A DNA stretch of 64,000 nucleotides. Source: DATAWK01 sp036267255 (GTDB lineage: Bacteria; Acidobacteriota; Terriglobia; Terriglobales; Acidobacteriaceae). Both the position numbers and the translations under genes were made by a program. Positions 36,686 to 46,293 of this stretch are shown one piece after another; position 1 is the first letter of the stretch; each line of letters opens with the position of its first letter. The stretch covers positions 1 to 64,000 of the forward strand of contig DATAWK010000033.1 of NCBI GenBank assembly GCA_036267255.1, in the 5' to 3' direction. Below the pieces are notes generated by a model. That model had not been told where the DNA came from, ran no database searches, and worked only from the letters and a program-made list of their open reading frames with translations.

Positions 36686-36708
36686 ACGAAACCACGCATC
36701 AAGAATAC

Positions 36709-36742
36709 GAACGGCGCGGAGACATTCCGCGCCGTTCGTGTT
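36709..36742 (+). terminator. Rho-independent terminator
   Basis: A perfect 12-base stem, GAACGGCGCGGA and TCCGCGCCGTTC, with a five-base loop is followed by GTGTTT. It lies 24 bases after the porin gene. Confidence 0.75.
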
Positions 36743-36991
36743 TGCCGCTTAGGCACCAGCGGCCGCCAGAATGACTCCATCATTTCGTAAATGGAACATG
36801 GTCCAATCAGGTAAATTTTTGAATGACCGCAAGGCCTGCTCCGGACCAGTCGTTCAATTTCACTCCCGGCCACAAGCGGACCCCTGGTTCCTGGTCACAC
36901 CGACAATGCGGCGCGCAGATCGTGTACCATTTCACTTCTGCGGAACGTCGGCTCAAGCTATTCTGAAGAACCTGGGTGGAGGTTTTGTCCC

Positions 36992-37522
36992 ATGGCAAAG
37001 CTCGTGTATGGATTGAACCAGTCCTTGGATGGCTACGTCGACCATCTGGAATTGAAGCCAAGCGTGGCGCTCTTTCGTCACTTCATAGAGCATATGCACG
37101 ACCTGGCGGGCATTGTGTACGGTCGCCGCATGTACGAGATCATGCGTTATTGGGACGACGACCTTGCGGACTGGGCCGCGGAGGAACACGAATTCGCGGC
37201 GGCGTGGCGGAGCCAGCCGAAGTGGGTCGTGTCGCGCTCGTTGAAGTCGGTCGGACCCAACGCTACACTTGTCGGGGATGACATCGAGGGGGCGATACGC
37301 GGGCTGAAGGCTCAGCTGGTTGGGGAGATTGAAGTTGCCGGACCAGACCTGGCAGGAAGCCTAACCAACCTTGGTCTTATTGATGAGTATCGACTTTACC
37401 TGCACCCCACCGTACTGGGTCGCGGCACGCCATTCTTCTCCGGCCCTCGACCGCCGCTCCGCTTTGTGACCAGCGATCGAATTGGCGAGGACGTGATTCG
37501 GTTGACGTACGTTCCTGCTTAA
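36992..37522 (+). CDS. Dihydrofolate reductase-like (RibD C-terminal domain) protein
   Basis: Cytoplasmic protein of 176 residues in the RibD C-terminal/DHFR-like superfamily. It opens MAKLVYGLNQSLDGYVDH, the usual 'SLDGY' start of stand-alone members, and carries VYGRRMYEIM, KWVVSRSL, the nucleotide-binding turn EVAGPDLAGSL and the C-terminal LHPTVLGRGTPFF. NAD(P)H-dependent reduction is expected from the fold, but the substrates of these stand-alone proteins are mostly unknown. It is not likely to be FolA or RibD itself. GGTGGAGG lies upstream of the ATG. It is flanked by unrelated genes. Confidence 0.82.
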   Translation: MAKLVYGLNQSLDGYVDHLELKPSVALFRHFIEHMHDLAGIVYGRRMYEIMRYWDDDLADWAAEEHEFAAAWRSQPKWVVSRSLKSVGPNATLVGDDIEGAIRGLKAQLVGEIEVAGPDLAGSLTNLGLIDEYRLYLHPTVLGRGTPFFSGPRPPLRFVTSDRIGEDVIRLTYVPA

Positions 37523-37759
37523 TCGCGCGACTCGCCCGACGGACTGCGCCGACGAGTGAGGTCCGCTTTGGGTTATCCAAGTAGAAAAGTCCCGGTGGCG
37601 CAGCGGCGCAGCATTCGACAAAACTGACGCTGCCCGTCAGATCGAATGCCTGCCAGGACCGCTCCTTTCGTTGGGAAGCGTTGAGGATCAACGCAGTGGA
37701 AATAGCCACACGGATATTGGAGGCATCTCAGTTAGTCATGTTTACTCTGCGAGATGCGA

Positions 37760-38641
37760 CTAGTGGATTTTGGCCAGTTGCCTGGCGTAAAGCGGGTTGT
37801 TGGGAAATTCCGTGGCGAGAGCGGAGAGCAGTTCTTTGGCCTTTACTTTGTCGTGATCGCGAAGGGCAGCCACGGCGAGCAGCAGCCGGGCGAAGGGAGC
37901 CAGGTAATGGCCCTTGGTCGCGGCCAATAACATATCCCGTTTGCCGAGCACAGTATTGGTCTGCGCGCCTGTCATGTTCAAGAGCCAACGTACGGGCGCC
38001 GGTTTCAAGCCGAGGATGTAGTTTTCCAGACCGACGGCCATATAGGCGTCATAGTGCGTGGGATCGATCTTCAGGAGCTGGTCGGCATAGCTGCTGGCGG
38101 CTTCGGTATACCGGAGTCCGGCAAAGTCACGCTTCTCGATCATTTGGGCATAGTCGCCGTGCAGTCCATTGGCCAGTGTTTTGACGAAGAGGGCACGCGT
38201 GTCGTTCGGGGACCTGGCAAGGATTTGATCCGCCAGATAATTGGCCCGGTCCAGGCGCTGGTCGAAGACGACTTTGATGCCGGGATCGGGCGTATTTTTG
38301 TTGCGATTCACGAAATGGCTGTCGTCGGCAAAAAGCTGGACATCGAGTACGCCGAGGCGATCAAATTCCGTGAAGAGATAGGCGGCGGCATCGGAGACAG
38401 GTCCCATGGGGTCTTCGGGATGGTCGGCCATCCACGTGGCGAATTCCTGATGGGCCTGGGCGAAATTGAGGTTGTACATATCGGCATAGCCACGATCCAG
38501 TACCGTGGGACCCATGGTTGCTGCTGCGGATGACACCGGCTCCGCTGGTGTCGCCGGTTGTGCCAGGGTTGCAGGCATGGATACCCCAGCGAAACATAAG
38601 GTGATGCCGACAACCGTGATCCATGAGCGAGGAAAATGCAT
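37760..38641 (-). CDS. Secreted TPR-like hypothetical protein
   Basis: Exported protein of 293 residues with a signal peptide (about 1-27, ending ATLAQ). The mature part has helical pairs resembling tetratricopeptide repeats (MYNLNFAQAHQEFATWMADH, ALFVKTLANGLHGDYAQMIE, KAKELLSALATEFPNNPLYARQL). No family function is recognised. A periplasmic scaffold role is inferred from the repeats alone. It stands alone, divergent from the next gene with a 239-base gap. Confidence 0.6.
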   Translation of the reverse strand: MHFPRSWITVVGITLCFAGVSMPATLAQPATPAEPVSSAAATMGPTVLDRGYADMYNLNFAQAHQEFATWMADHPEDPMGPVSDAAAYLFTEFDRLGVLDVQLFADDSHFVNRNKNTPDPGIKVVFDQRLDRANYLADQILARSPNDTRALFVKTLANGLHGDYAQMIEKRDFAGLRYTEAASSYADQLLKIDPTHYDAYMAVGLENYILGLKPAPVRWLLNMTGAQTNTVLGKRDMLLAATKGHYLAPFARLLLAVAALRDHDKVKAKELLSALATEFPNNPLYARQLAKIH

Positions 38642-38880
38642 AACGTTTAGGATTCCAATAGTATGCGCCGGGAGGCCTGCACACGTGAAGGAGTTTGTTC
38701 AAGCCGTTTGGATAGAATATCCTTGGGAAGTAACGGATGTGTCATGATTAGGGAATTTTTCTTCAGAAAAAGTGAGTTTGCACCCTAAAAACAAGAATCA
38801 GATGGGGTTCTGATGCGTCCTACATCGAACTGCATCTAACAATAAACGTCTTCATCTCCGCACAGGTCAGGAATGATTGC

Positions 38881-39759
38881 TTGCGCAAATTACTTTATTT
38901 CGTGACAGTAACTTCTTTTTTTCTTTTTGGGGCTGGGCAGACCATAGCACAACAGGGTGCAGCACAGCTGCGGGACAATTTTTCGCTGGGCGTTTCGGGT
39001 CCATCGGCATCCGTCCCTGCCGGTACCGTTGCGGCGGCTGCGTCTTCTTCTTCTGATGCAGCGGGTTATTCCGATGAACAGGGGAATGCATCCGGAAGCG
39101 ATGCGTCCGGAGTGCAGGATGGCCCCACGCCCGATGCGGGGAATTCTTCGACGGGGAAGCAGACCAAGCGCATTCTGTACATCGTACCCAACTTCCGCTC
39201 GGTGTCGGTGGACGAGAAACTTCCGCCGCAATCTTCGAAGGAAAAATTCAAGCTGATGCTGCAAGACAGCTTTGATTACTCCTCGTTCATCTATGTCGGC
39301 ATGGTTGCCGGGGCGTCCGATATTCAAAGATCCTATCCGGAGTTTGGACACGGCGCGGCGGCATACGGACGCTATTACTGGCACTCGTTCGCCGACAATC
39401 TGAGCGGCAACATTATGACGGAGGCGTTGCTGCCGAGTGTCCTGCACGAAGATCCGCGTTACTACACGATGGGCAGCGGCGGCATCTTCAAGCGGTCGGT
39501 TTATTCGGTCAGCCGACTGGTCATTACGCGAAGCGACCTGACCGCGACCAACAATGCACACAACACGTTCAACTTTTCCGAGATTGTCGGCAATGGTGCG
39601 GCGGCGGGTTTATCGGGCCTCTATTACCCCAGTCAGGAACGCACATGGACGAAGACGGGGCAGAAATGGATTCTGCAGATCGGACTCGACGGAGTTTCCA
39701 ATCTCTTCAAGGAATTCTGGCCCGACGTCAACGCGCACGTCTTTCATTTCAAGGACTGA
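38881..39759 (+). CDS. Hypothetical exported protein
   Basis: Protein of 292 residues starting at TTG (38881) behind CAGGAATG, with a signal peptide (MRKLLYFVTVTSFFLFGAG, then QTIAQQ). A low-complexity Ser/Ala/Gly/Asp linker covers about residues 45-95. The folded part (about 98-292) contains KRILYIVPNFRSVSVDEKLPP and a Gly/Tyr/Ser-rich C-terminal half with HEDPRYYTMGSGG. This pattern is familiar from Acidobacteria but has no assigned function. It may be outer-membrane associated. Confidence 0.6.
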   Translation: MRKLLYFVTVTSFFLFGAGQTIAQQGAAQLRDNFSLGVSGPSASVPAGTVAAAASSSSDAAGYSDEQGNASGSDASGVQDGPTPDAGNSSTGKQTKRILYIVPNFRSVSVDEKLPPQSSKEKFKLMLQDSFDYSSFIYVGMVAGASDIQRSYPEFGHGAAAYGRYYWHSFADNLSGNIMTEALLPSVLHEDPRYYTMGSGGIFKRSVYSVSRLVITRSDLTATNNAHNTFNFSEIVGNGAAAGLSGLYYPSQERTWTKTGQKWILQIGLDGVSNLFKEFWPDVNAHVFHFKD

Positions 39760-39866
39760 TGTGTCTGTATCTCGGGAAGAGCTGCGGCGGATGTACTTTC
39801 CAACGTAGTGCGTGGAGATGGACGGATTTGTTTGCGGCATGCTTCGCAGGTATTTAAGATAAAGGC

Positions 39867-40823
39867 ATGTTGCGCGTCGGCCTTCCTGAAAATATTCCCC
39901 AAGCATGGCTCTCCAAATTTCCTAAACAGGTGCAATTGGTACCGATTGCCACCCAATCAAGCGAAGTGCAGGAGATTGAATTCTGGATTCCACCACTCCA
40001 CGGAAAAACCGCCAGATTGCAGTATGAGCGGCTGCGCGGGATCAAAGTAGCGCAGTCGTTGTATGCGGGCGTGGATTACATGCTGCCGTGGATATCGCGA
40101 GACATTACGCTGTGCGACGGGCAGGGCATCCATGATATGCCGGTTGCGGAATGGGTGGTTGGCGCGATTCTGAGTGCGGTGAAGCGCTTTCCGGAGTATC
40201 GCGATCGGCAACGGGAAGAATTCTGGGATGGGCAACTGCCCGGAGGAAAATTTCCCGAAGGCGATGAGCCGCCGCCGCACCGGATTCTGGGCGAGGAACT
40301 GGCCGGACAGCGAGTGATGATCGTGGGCTATGGCGGGATTGGCGCTGCGGTTGAAAAGCGTCTGCAGCCCTTCGATGTGGAGTTTGTGCGCGTGGCCCGG
40401 TCGGCGCGGCCAGGCGTTTCGGCGGTGTCGGAGCTGCCGAAGCTGCTTCCTCAGGCGGACATCGTTGTCCTGATCGTTCCGCTGACGGACGAGACGCACG
40501 GCATGATGAACGCGGCCCTGTTCGATCGCATGAAAAAAGGCGCCTTGCTGGTGAATGCGGCGCGCGGGCCCGTGGTGGATACAGAAGCACTGCTGGGTGC
40601 GCTGCGTGCGGGGCACATTCGCGCCGTGCTGGATGTGACCGATCCGGAACCGCTGCCGAAGGGGCATCCGCTGTGGTCGGCGCCGAACTGTTTTATAACC
40701 CCGCATGTTGCCGGTTCTACACCGGGGTTTTTCGTTCGTGCCTATGATTTTGCCGGGGAGCAGGCGGAGCGGTATCTTGCCGGAAAGCCGCTGAAGAACA
40801 TCGTGAACCAGCACGGCTACTAG
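39867..40823 (+). CDS. D-isomer-specific 2-hydroxyacid dehydrogenase
   Basis: NAD(P)-dependent 2-hydroxyacid dehydrogenase of 318 residues, cytoplasmic. The Rossmann motif GYGGIG is at 154-159. The catalytic triad is complete: Arg-233 (NAARGPVVD), Glu-261 (DPEPLP) and His-280 (TPHVAGS). The short N-terminal domain and the early LYAGVD block resemble the glyoxylate/hydroxypyruvate or phosphoglycerate dehydrogenase branch; the substrate is not readable. It is convergent with the next gene, only five bases apart. Confidence 0.88.
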   Translation: MLRVGLPENIPQAWLSKFPKQVQLVPIATQSSEVQEIEFWIPPLHGKTARLQYERLRGIKVAQSLYAGVDYMLPWISRDITLCDGQGIHDMPVAEWVVGAILSAVKRFPEYRDRQREEFWDGQLPGGKFPEGDEPPPHRILGEELAGQRVMIVGYGGIGAAVEKRLQPFDVEFVRVARSARPGVSAVSELPKLLPQADIVVLIVPLTDETHGMMNAALFDRMKKGALLVNAARGPVVDTEALLGALRAGHIRAVLDVTDPEPLPKGHPLWSAPNCFITPHVAGSTPGFFVRAYDFAGEQAERYLAGKPLKNIVNQHGY

Positions 40824-40828
40824 GTATT

Positions 40829-43765
40829 TCAGGGCTTGGGAGCTGGGCCTGGCTGGAGCACCTGGGCCAGATGCGCGGCGCGGCGCGGGGACATCTGCGC
40901 GATCTGTTCGCGGCAACTGAAGCCATTTGTAACAATCACGGTATCTTTTTCCGCATTGCGGACGGCAGGCAGCAGAACGCGCTCGGCCAGCGACGTAGAG
41001 ACTTCGTACTTATCTTTTTCAAATCCGAAGGGACCGGCCATGCCACAGCAGCCGGAGTCCAGCACCTGCACGGTGGCTTCGGTCTGCGATAGCAAAGCAA
41101 GCTCCTCCTTCATGAGTGTTTTCTGGTGACAATGCCCGTGGAGGAGAATCTTTTTTCCAGCGAGCGATGGCGGACGGTAGTGCGGGGCGCGCTGGACGAG
41201 AAATTCGCTGAGCAGATAGGTTTGCTGCGCGAGTTGTTCGGCGCGCGGATCGTTAGGAAAGAGATTGCGGAGTTCATCGCGAAAGACGGTGGCGCAGCTT
41301 GGCTCCAGAACGACGATGGGCGTTTTTGCCCGGAGCTGTGGCGCGAGCGTTTCGAGAACATCCTGCAAATAGCGTTTGGCGCGGTCGAGCATGCCGAAGT
41401 CATAAAGCGGGCGCCCGCAGCAGAGATGCTTGCGGGGAAGCTGGACGGAGAAACCTGCCTGATCGAGCACGGCATGTGCGGCATGCATGGTTTGCGGATG
41501 AAAGTAGTTGTTCCAGGTATCGGCCCAGAGAAAAGCCTGTGGGCGGGCATCGGCGACGGTTGGCGCGCGGCGCTGCATCTGCCTGCGGAAGTTCTGCGGC
41601 GCGAAGGCGGGCAGTGTGCGCTGCGGCGCGACGCCGAGGATGCTTTTCATCGCGCCGGCAAATAAAGAATTCTGGCTGAAGAAATTGGCGGCCTGCGGCA
41701 TGACAGAGGCAAGGCGCGCCCATTGATCCATCCAGCCGAAGGCGTAGGCGTGCAAGGGACGCAGGCGGCCGGCGTAGTAATGCGCGAGAAATTCGGCCTT
41801 GTAGGTGGCGACATCGACGTTGACGGGACACTCGTTTTTGCAGGCTTTGCAGGAGAGGCATAGATCGAGCGCGTCCTTGACGGCCTCACTCTTCCAGCCT
41901 TCGGAGCGGAGTTCGCCCTGCAGCATTTCCCAGAGCAGATGGGCGCGGCCGCGCGTGGAGTGCTGCTCCTCCTGCGTGGCCATGAAGCTGGGGCACATGG
42001 TTCCGGAGTCGATTTTGCGGCAGGCACCGACACCGACGCAGCGCGTGGCGGCGTTGGCGAGCGAGCCACCGTCAGCGAGAAATTGAAAGTGCGTGGAGGG
42101 CGCGGCGAATTGAAAGCCAGCGCCAAGGCGCAGATTGTCTTCCGGCTGGTTGACGGCCACGGGGTCGATGAGTTTGCCGGGATTCATTTTGTTGGTGGGG
42201 TCCCAGGCAGATTTGAATTCGCGGAAGGCCTGCATCAGTTCCGGGCCAAACATTTTTGGCAGCAGAGCGGCGCGTGCCTGGCCGTCTCCATGTTCGCCGG
42301 AGAGGGAGCCGCCGTAGCGCAGAACGATGTCCGTGGCTTCGTCGAGAAAGCTGCGAAATTTGCGAATGCCCGCTTCACTTTCAAGATCGAAGTTGATGCG
42401 CATGTGCACGCAGCCCTGGCCGAAGTGCCCGTAGAGAGGCGTGCGATAGCCGTAACGCTGCATGGCAACGTCGAGATCGCGTAGATAGCGGCCCAGCTGA
42501 TCGACGGGAACGGCGGAGTCCTCCCAGCCTTCCCAGCCATGCGGCTCGCCGGGAACAAAGACGGTTGCGCCGAGTGCGGACTCGCGCACATGCCAGACGC
42601 GACGGGCCTCGGCAGCGGAGTAGATCTGCGCCGAGGGCGGTGAAGGCAGCTGTTGGCAGGCGGCGAGGAAGGCGTGCGCTTTGGCGATGGCTTCGTCACT
42701 GCTCCAGGCGCCAAACTCGACGAGGAGATGGCCGCGTCCGTGAGGGAGCAGGGAGATGTCGTCCACGGCGAGTTGCTTGCGGCGCATGAACTCAACCAGC
42801 AATTCGTCGAAGCCTTCGAGGCCGATGGGGTCATACTGCAGCACGAAGGGCACATGGTCGGCGGCGATGAAGGCATCGGCAAAACCCAATCCAACCAGGA
42901 CGCGATGCGGCGGGCTGTCGCGCAGTTGCAGCGTAGCCTCGGTGACGGTGACGCAGGTGCCTTCGCTGCCGACCAGTGCGCGCGCAACGTGGAAGCCGTT
43001 TTCCGGCAGCAGCTCGTCGAGATTGTAGCCGGAGACGCGGCGCGGAATTTTCGGAAAACGCTGGCGGATGAGAGACGCGTATTGATCGCGAATACGGCGC
43101 AGGGCGGCGTAGATTTCACCACGGCGTCCACCGTTTCGGATGATGGCGGCGAGTTCCTCTTCGCTGGTGGCGCCGACTTCGAGCTCCGTGCCGTCGTAGA
43201 GCAGCACGCGCATGGAGTGGATGTTGTCCACGGTTTTGCCGCCCATGAGCGCGTGCACGCCGCAGGAGTTGTTGCCGATCATGCCGCCGATGGTGCAGCG
43301 ATTGTGCGTGGCGGGATCGGGTGCAAAGGTGAGGTGATGCACCTCAGCTGCTTCGCGTACGCGATCGAGAACAATGCCAGGCTGCACGCGGGCGAGCTTC
43401 TCTGCGGGATCGAGCGAGAGAATCTGCTGCAGATATTTTGAGAAGTCGAGCACGACGGCGACATTGCAGCATTGACCGGCGAGGCTGGTGCCACCGCCGC
43501 GAGAGAGTACCGGAGCGCCGAATTCCCGGCAGATGGCGAGGATGGTTTTTACATCGTCGGCATCCTGGGGCAGAACAACGCCGATGGGAACCTGACGGTA
43601 GTTGGAGGCGTCGGTGGCATAGAGAGCGCGCGAACCGAGATCAAAGCGAACGCTGCCGCGAATGGAAGCACGCAGCCTGGTTTCGAGAGATTGTGCGGCA
43701 GAAAAAGATTGTCCGGCAGCGTCGCCGCGTGCATTGGAAATGATTTTGAAATCCGTAGCGCCCAT
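40829..43765 (-). CDS. FAD/4Fe-4S oxidoreductase, D-lactate dehydrogenase-like
   Basis: Large fused oxidoreductase of 978 residues. The N-terminal half is an FAD-linked (PCMH/VAO-type) domain with APVLSRGGGTSLAGQ and GNNSCGVHALMGG, followed by its C-terminal substrate domain with HFGQGCVHMRIN and EHGDGQARAALL. The second half has a 4Fe-4S cluster (CLSCKACKNECP, about residue 635-650) and two CCG domains (HLCCGRP and DSGCCGMAGPFG). This fusion oxidises D-lactate or glycolate-type hydroxy acids and passes electrons to the quinone pool. The adjacent 2-hydroxyacid dehydrogenase is functionally suggestive but convergent. The ATG at 43765 (MGATDFK) is preferred over one 32 codons upstream. Confidence 0.88.
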   Translation of the reverse strand: MGATDFKIISNARGDAAGQSFSAAQSLETRLRASIRGSVRFDLGSRALYATDASNYRQVPIGVVLPQDADDVKTILAICREFGAPVLSRGGGTSLAGQCCNVAVVLDFSKYLQQILSLDPAEKLARVQPGIVLDRVREAAEVHHLTFAPDPATHNRCTIGGMIGNNSCGVHALMGGKTVDNIHSMRVLLYDGTELEVGATSEEELAAIIRNGGRRGEIYAALRRIRDQYASLIRQRFPKIPRRVSGYNLDELLPENGFHVARALVGSEGTCVTVTEATLQLRDSPPHRVLVGLGFADAFIAADHVPFVLQYDPIGLEGFDELLVEFMRRKQLAVDDISLLPHGRGHLLVEFGAWSSDEAIAKAHAFLAACQQLPSPPSAQIYSAAEARRVWHVRESALGATVFVPGEPHGWEGWEDSAVPVDQLGRYLRDLDVAMQRYGYRTPLYGHFGQGCVHMRINFDLESEAGIRKFRSFLDEATDIVLRYGGSLSGEHGDGQARAALLPKMFGPELMQAFREFKSAWDPTNKMNPGKLIDPVAVNQPEDNLRLGAGFQFAAPSTHFQFLADGGSLANAATRCVGVGACRKIDSGTMCPSFMATQEEQHSTRGRAHLLWEMLQGELRSEGWKSEAVKDALDLCLSCKACKNECPVNVDVATYKAEFLAHYYAGRLRPLHAYAFGWMDQWARLASVMPQAANFFSQNSLFAGAMKSILGVAPQRTLPAFAPQNFRRQMQRRAPTVADARPQAFLWADTWNNYFHPQTMHAAHAVLDQAGFSVQLPRKHLCCGRPLYDFGMLDRAKRYLQDVLETLAPQLRAKTPIVVLEPSCATVFRDELRNLFPNDPRAEQLAQQTYLLSEFLVQRAPHYRPPSLAGKKILLHGHCHQKTLMKEELALLSQTEATVQVLDSGCCGMAGPFGFEKDKYEVSTSLAERVLLPAVRNAEKDTVIVTNGFSCREQIAQMSPRRAAHLAQVLQPGPAPKP

Positions 43766-43827
43766 CGAATCTATCGTAACAGTCGCGTTATGGCAGCCAC
43801 GAGATGCGCGTGGGATGGCTGCGCTGT

Positions 43828-44382
43828 TTAGTGGAGCGGCGGCTGGCCGCTCTGATTCCACTCATCAACGACGACACCGAGATCATTCAATGTCTGAATG
43901 GTGGCTTCCATATTGCGGCGGATTTGCGCGCGATCCTGTTTGGTTTCGTAGCCTTCGGCCACAGCGACGACACGTCCGTAGGGCCACGAGCCCTGGGGCA
44001 CGGCAGAGAGCGCATCGGGAAGATTGCGGAGGCGGATGCTGAATTCCTGCTTGCGCGCATTCATGGACCGCGTGAGGCCGCCGCGGTCGATCTGACTGGA
44101 GTTCAAGTCGGGCAGATAAACGCGCACCTGAAGCATGTTGCTCTCCACGCTGATGAAAGGATTCTGCCAGCTGGTTTCATTGCGCACCGCGAGGTAGAGA
44201 TTTTTTGAGGGCGGAGGAATGGCGTCCATGCCCGTGCGCGCGGACTCCTTGGCGGCTTTGGACGGCGGCGTGAATGCCTGGGTGCCGGCGGCATAGGAAC
44301 CGTGAGAGCAGCCCGCGGGCACAAAACAACAGGCCAGGGCGATCGCCAGCATGCAGTGTCGAGTGCGAAGGTGGAGGGACAT
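43828..44382 (-). CDS. Hypothetical lipoprotein
   Basis: Lipoprotein of 184 residues with a signal peptide and lipobox VPAGCS (Cys-25), so likely tethered to a membrane. The mature part has NLYLAVRNETSWQNPFISVE, which looks like a beta-sandwich, and a helical C-terminus. Function unknown. The ATG follows AGAGGGA. It lies downstream of the enoyl-CoA hydratase gene on the same strand, separated by 75 bases. Confidence 0.65.
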   Translation of the reverse strand: MSLHLRTRHCMLAIALACCFVPAGCSHGSYAAGTQAFTPPSKAAKESARTGMDAIPPPSKNLYLAVRNETSWQNPFISVESNMLQVRVYLPDLNSSQIDRGGLTRSMNARKQEFSIRLRNLPDALSAVPQGSWPYGRVVAVAEGYETKQDRAQIRRNMEATIQTLNDLGVVVDEWNQSGQPPLH

Positions 44383-44457
44383 TTCCCTCTTAGGATAGCA
44401 GCGAATACCGGCGCGGCGGAATATCTAACGCAGGCAACAGCCACGCCGGTGCTGGGC

Positions 44458-45246
44458 TTATTTGCCTTGCCAGGTGGCGGCGCGTTTTTCGAGAAATGCC
44501 CCGGTGCCTTCGGCTTTGTCCGCGGTGCTGCAGCTGAGGCCGAAGAGGGAAGCTTCGAGATAGAGACCTTCCTCGAGGGGCACATCGTAGCCGCGATGGA
44601 CGGCTTCCAGACTGTAGCGGATGGCCAGCGGGGCCATGGATGCGATGGTGCGGGCGATTTGTTCGCCGCGCGCGAGCAATTGGTCGAGTGGGACGACTTC
44701 ATTGACTAGACCGACGCGCAGGGCGTCTGCGGCGGAGATCATCTCGCCGGTGAGGATGAGTTGCAAGGCGACGCCTTTGCCGACCAGGCGCGGAAGACGC
44801 TGGGTTCCACCATAGCCGGGGATGAGGCCGAGCTTCACTTCCGGCTGGCCGAGACGTGCGTTTTCGCCGGCGATGCGCAGGGTGCAGGCGAGAGACAGCT
44901 CACAACCGCCGCCGAGAGCAAAGCCGTTGATGCAGGCGATGACGGGCTTGCCGCATTCTTCGATGGCGGAGAAGACGGCCTGGCCGCGGCGGGCGAGTTC
45001 GAGCCCCTGAGCGCCGTTGGCCTGGGCGAGCTCGTGGATGTCGGCCCCGGCGGCGAAGGCCTTTTCTCCGGCGCCGGTCAGGACGGCGGCGCGAATGGAA
45101 TCGTCACTGCGGATGGTGGTGAAGGCGATGGACAGTTCGGCAAGCGTAGCTGCATTGAGAACATTGAGAACCCTGGGACGATTGAGCGTGACGAAGGCCA
45201 CCCCGTCGCGCTGCTCAAAGAGAATATTTTCAAAGATCATCGACAT
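44458..45246 (-). CDS. Enoyl-CoA hydratase/isomerase family protein
   Basis: Crotonase-fold protein of 262 residues that probably hydrates trans-2-enoyl-CoA thioesters in fatty-acid or amino-acid breakdown. Both catalytic glutamates of true hydratases are present: Glu-116 in GGGCELSLAC and Glu-136 in GQPEVKLGLIPG. The oxyanion-hole segment is AFAAGADIHEL. This favours a hydratase over the isomerase or ligase relatives. The start ATG at 45246 has GAGGTGCG upstream; ATG at 45240 is also possible. Confidence 0.88.
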   Translation of the reverse strand: MSMIFENILFEQRDGVAFVTLNRPRVLNVLNAATLAELSIAFTTIRSDDSIRAAVLTGAGEKAFAAGADIHELAQANGAQGLELARRGQAVFSAIEECGKPVIACINGFALGGGCELSLACTLRIAGENARLGQPEVKLGLIPGYGGTQRLPRLVGKGVALQLILTGEMISAADALRVGLVNEVVPLDQLLARGEQIARTIASMAPLAIRYSLEAVHRGYDVPLEEGLYLEASLFGLSCSTADKAEGTGAFLEKRAATWQGK

Positions 45247-45398
45247 CGCACCTCAATCCAAGTAACAGTTGCAAAACATGCGAGTGTATCAACTGAATGG
45301 GGCGCGGGTAAAGCGGAGCGCGGCGGCAGTGTACCATCGAGCTATAGCAAGGGAATGATTCCGGAAATTGCAGAACGGGTCAGAGAAAGCATAAAGCG

Positions 45399-46292
45399 AT
45401 GATTAAGGGAATCACGCTGGTACGTTCCACCAGCGCGGCGGGAGACTTTGACAAACTGAGCAGTTTTTTTTCTGCGCTGGGCTTTGAGCCGGGCAAGGCC
45501 TGGACGAATGGGTCGAGTCGAGGTGCGCCGTTTCTGGCTCCGCTGGGAAACCTGGAGCTGGTGGATGGAGAACTGCCGGGAACGCCTGAGATTCTGGTGG
45601 AGGTGACCGGCCTGGAGGCCGTGCACGCGGTGGCGCAGCGCTGGATGGAAGAGAATTACGCGAAGGCCGAGGCTGCCAAGCGTATCTCCGCAGTGCAGCC
45701 GACGCATTGGAAGTCGCGGTTATTTATGGCGGAGCCGGTGGCCGGCGTAACGTATGGATTCTGGGAATCGGACCATGCGCTGCACGGGAAACCGGCGGCG
45801 ATCGAAGGCGACCTGACGGCTATAGGGATGAAGTTCGGCATCGTGGTGGCGCGCTGGAATGCGGTGATTACCGACCGGCTGCTGCAGGGAGCGCTGGATG
45901 CATTGCTGCGCAGTGGAGCGAAACAGGACGACGTGCAGATTGTGCGGGTGCCGGGCGCGTGGGAGATTCCCGCAGCGGCGCGCACGCTGGCGGAGACGAA
46001 ACAGGTGGACGCCATCCTGACGCTGGGTTGCCTGTTGCGCGGAGAGACGGCGCACTTTGAGGCCATCTACAACGAGGTGGCGCGCGGGATTGGGCAATCG
46101 CAACAGGAGACGGGCGTTCCGCATGCCTTTGGCGTGCTGACCTGCGACACGCTGGAGCAGGCGCTGGACCGGGCCGGGCTGAAGCTGGGCAACAAGGGAT
46201 TTGAAGCTGGGATCGCCGCGATGGAGATGGTTTCGGTGCAGCGCAAGATTGTAACTGCTACGGTTACAGAAAGCTCCAAAGGGCGAAGCTGA
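45399..46292 (+). CDS. ribH: VOC-like domain fused to lumazine synthase
   Basis: A 297-residue protein with two parts. Residues 1-130 resemble a glyoxalase/VOC-type domain (LVRSTSAAGDFDKLSSFFSA, then FLAPLGNLELVDG). Residues 145-280 are lumazine synthase, which makes 6,7-dimethyl-8-ribityllumazine for riboflavin. VPGAWEIPAAART (184-196), LGCLLRGETAHFE (209-221, with the catalytic His-219), FGVLTCDTLEQA and NKGFEAGIAAMEM are all visible. The usual substrate-stacking Phe of the FN motif is Trp here (ARWN). No stop or ribosome site separates the halves, so the fusion looks real. nusB follows one base after the stop, a common ribH-nusB pairing. Confidence 0.82.
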   Translation: MIKGITLVRSTSAAGDFDKLSSFFSALGFEPGKAWTNGSSRGAPFLAPLGNLELVDGELPGTPEILVEVTGLEAVHAVAQRWMEENYAKAEAAKRISAVQPTHWKSRLFMAEPVAGVTYGFWESDHALHGKPAAIEGDLTAIGMKFGIVVARWNAVITDRLLQGALDALLRSGAKQDDVQIVRVPGAWEIPAAARTLAETKQVDAILTLGCLLRGETAHFEAIYNEVARGIGQSQQETGVPHAFGVLTCDTLEQALDRAGLKLGNKGFEAGIAAMEMVSVQRKIVTATVTESSKGRS

Positions 46293-46293
46293 G

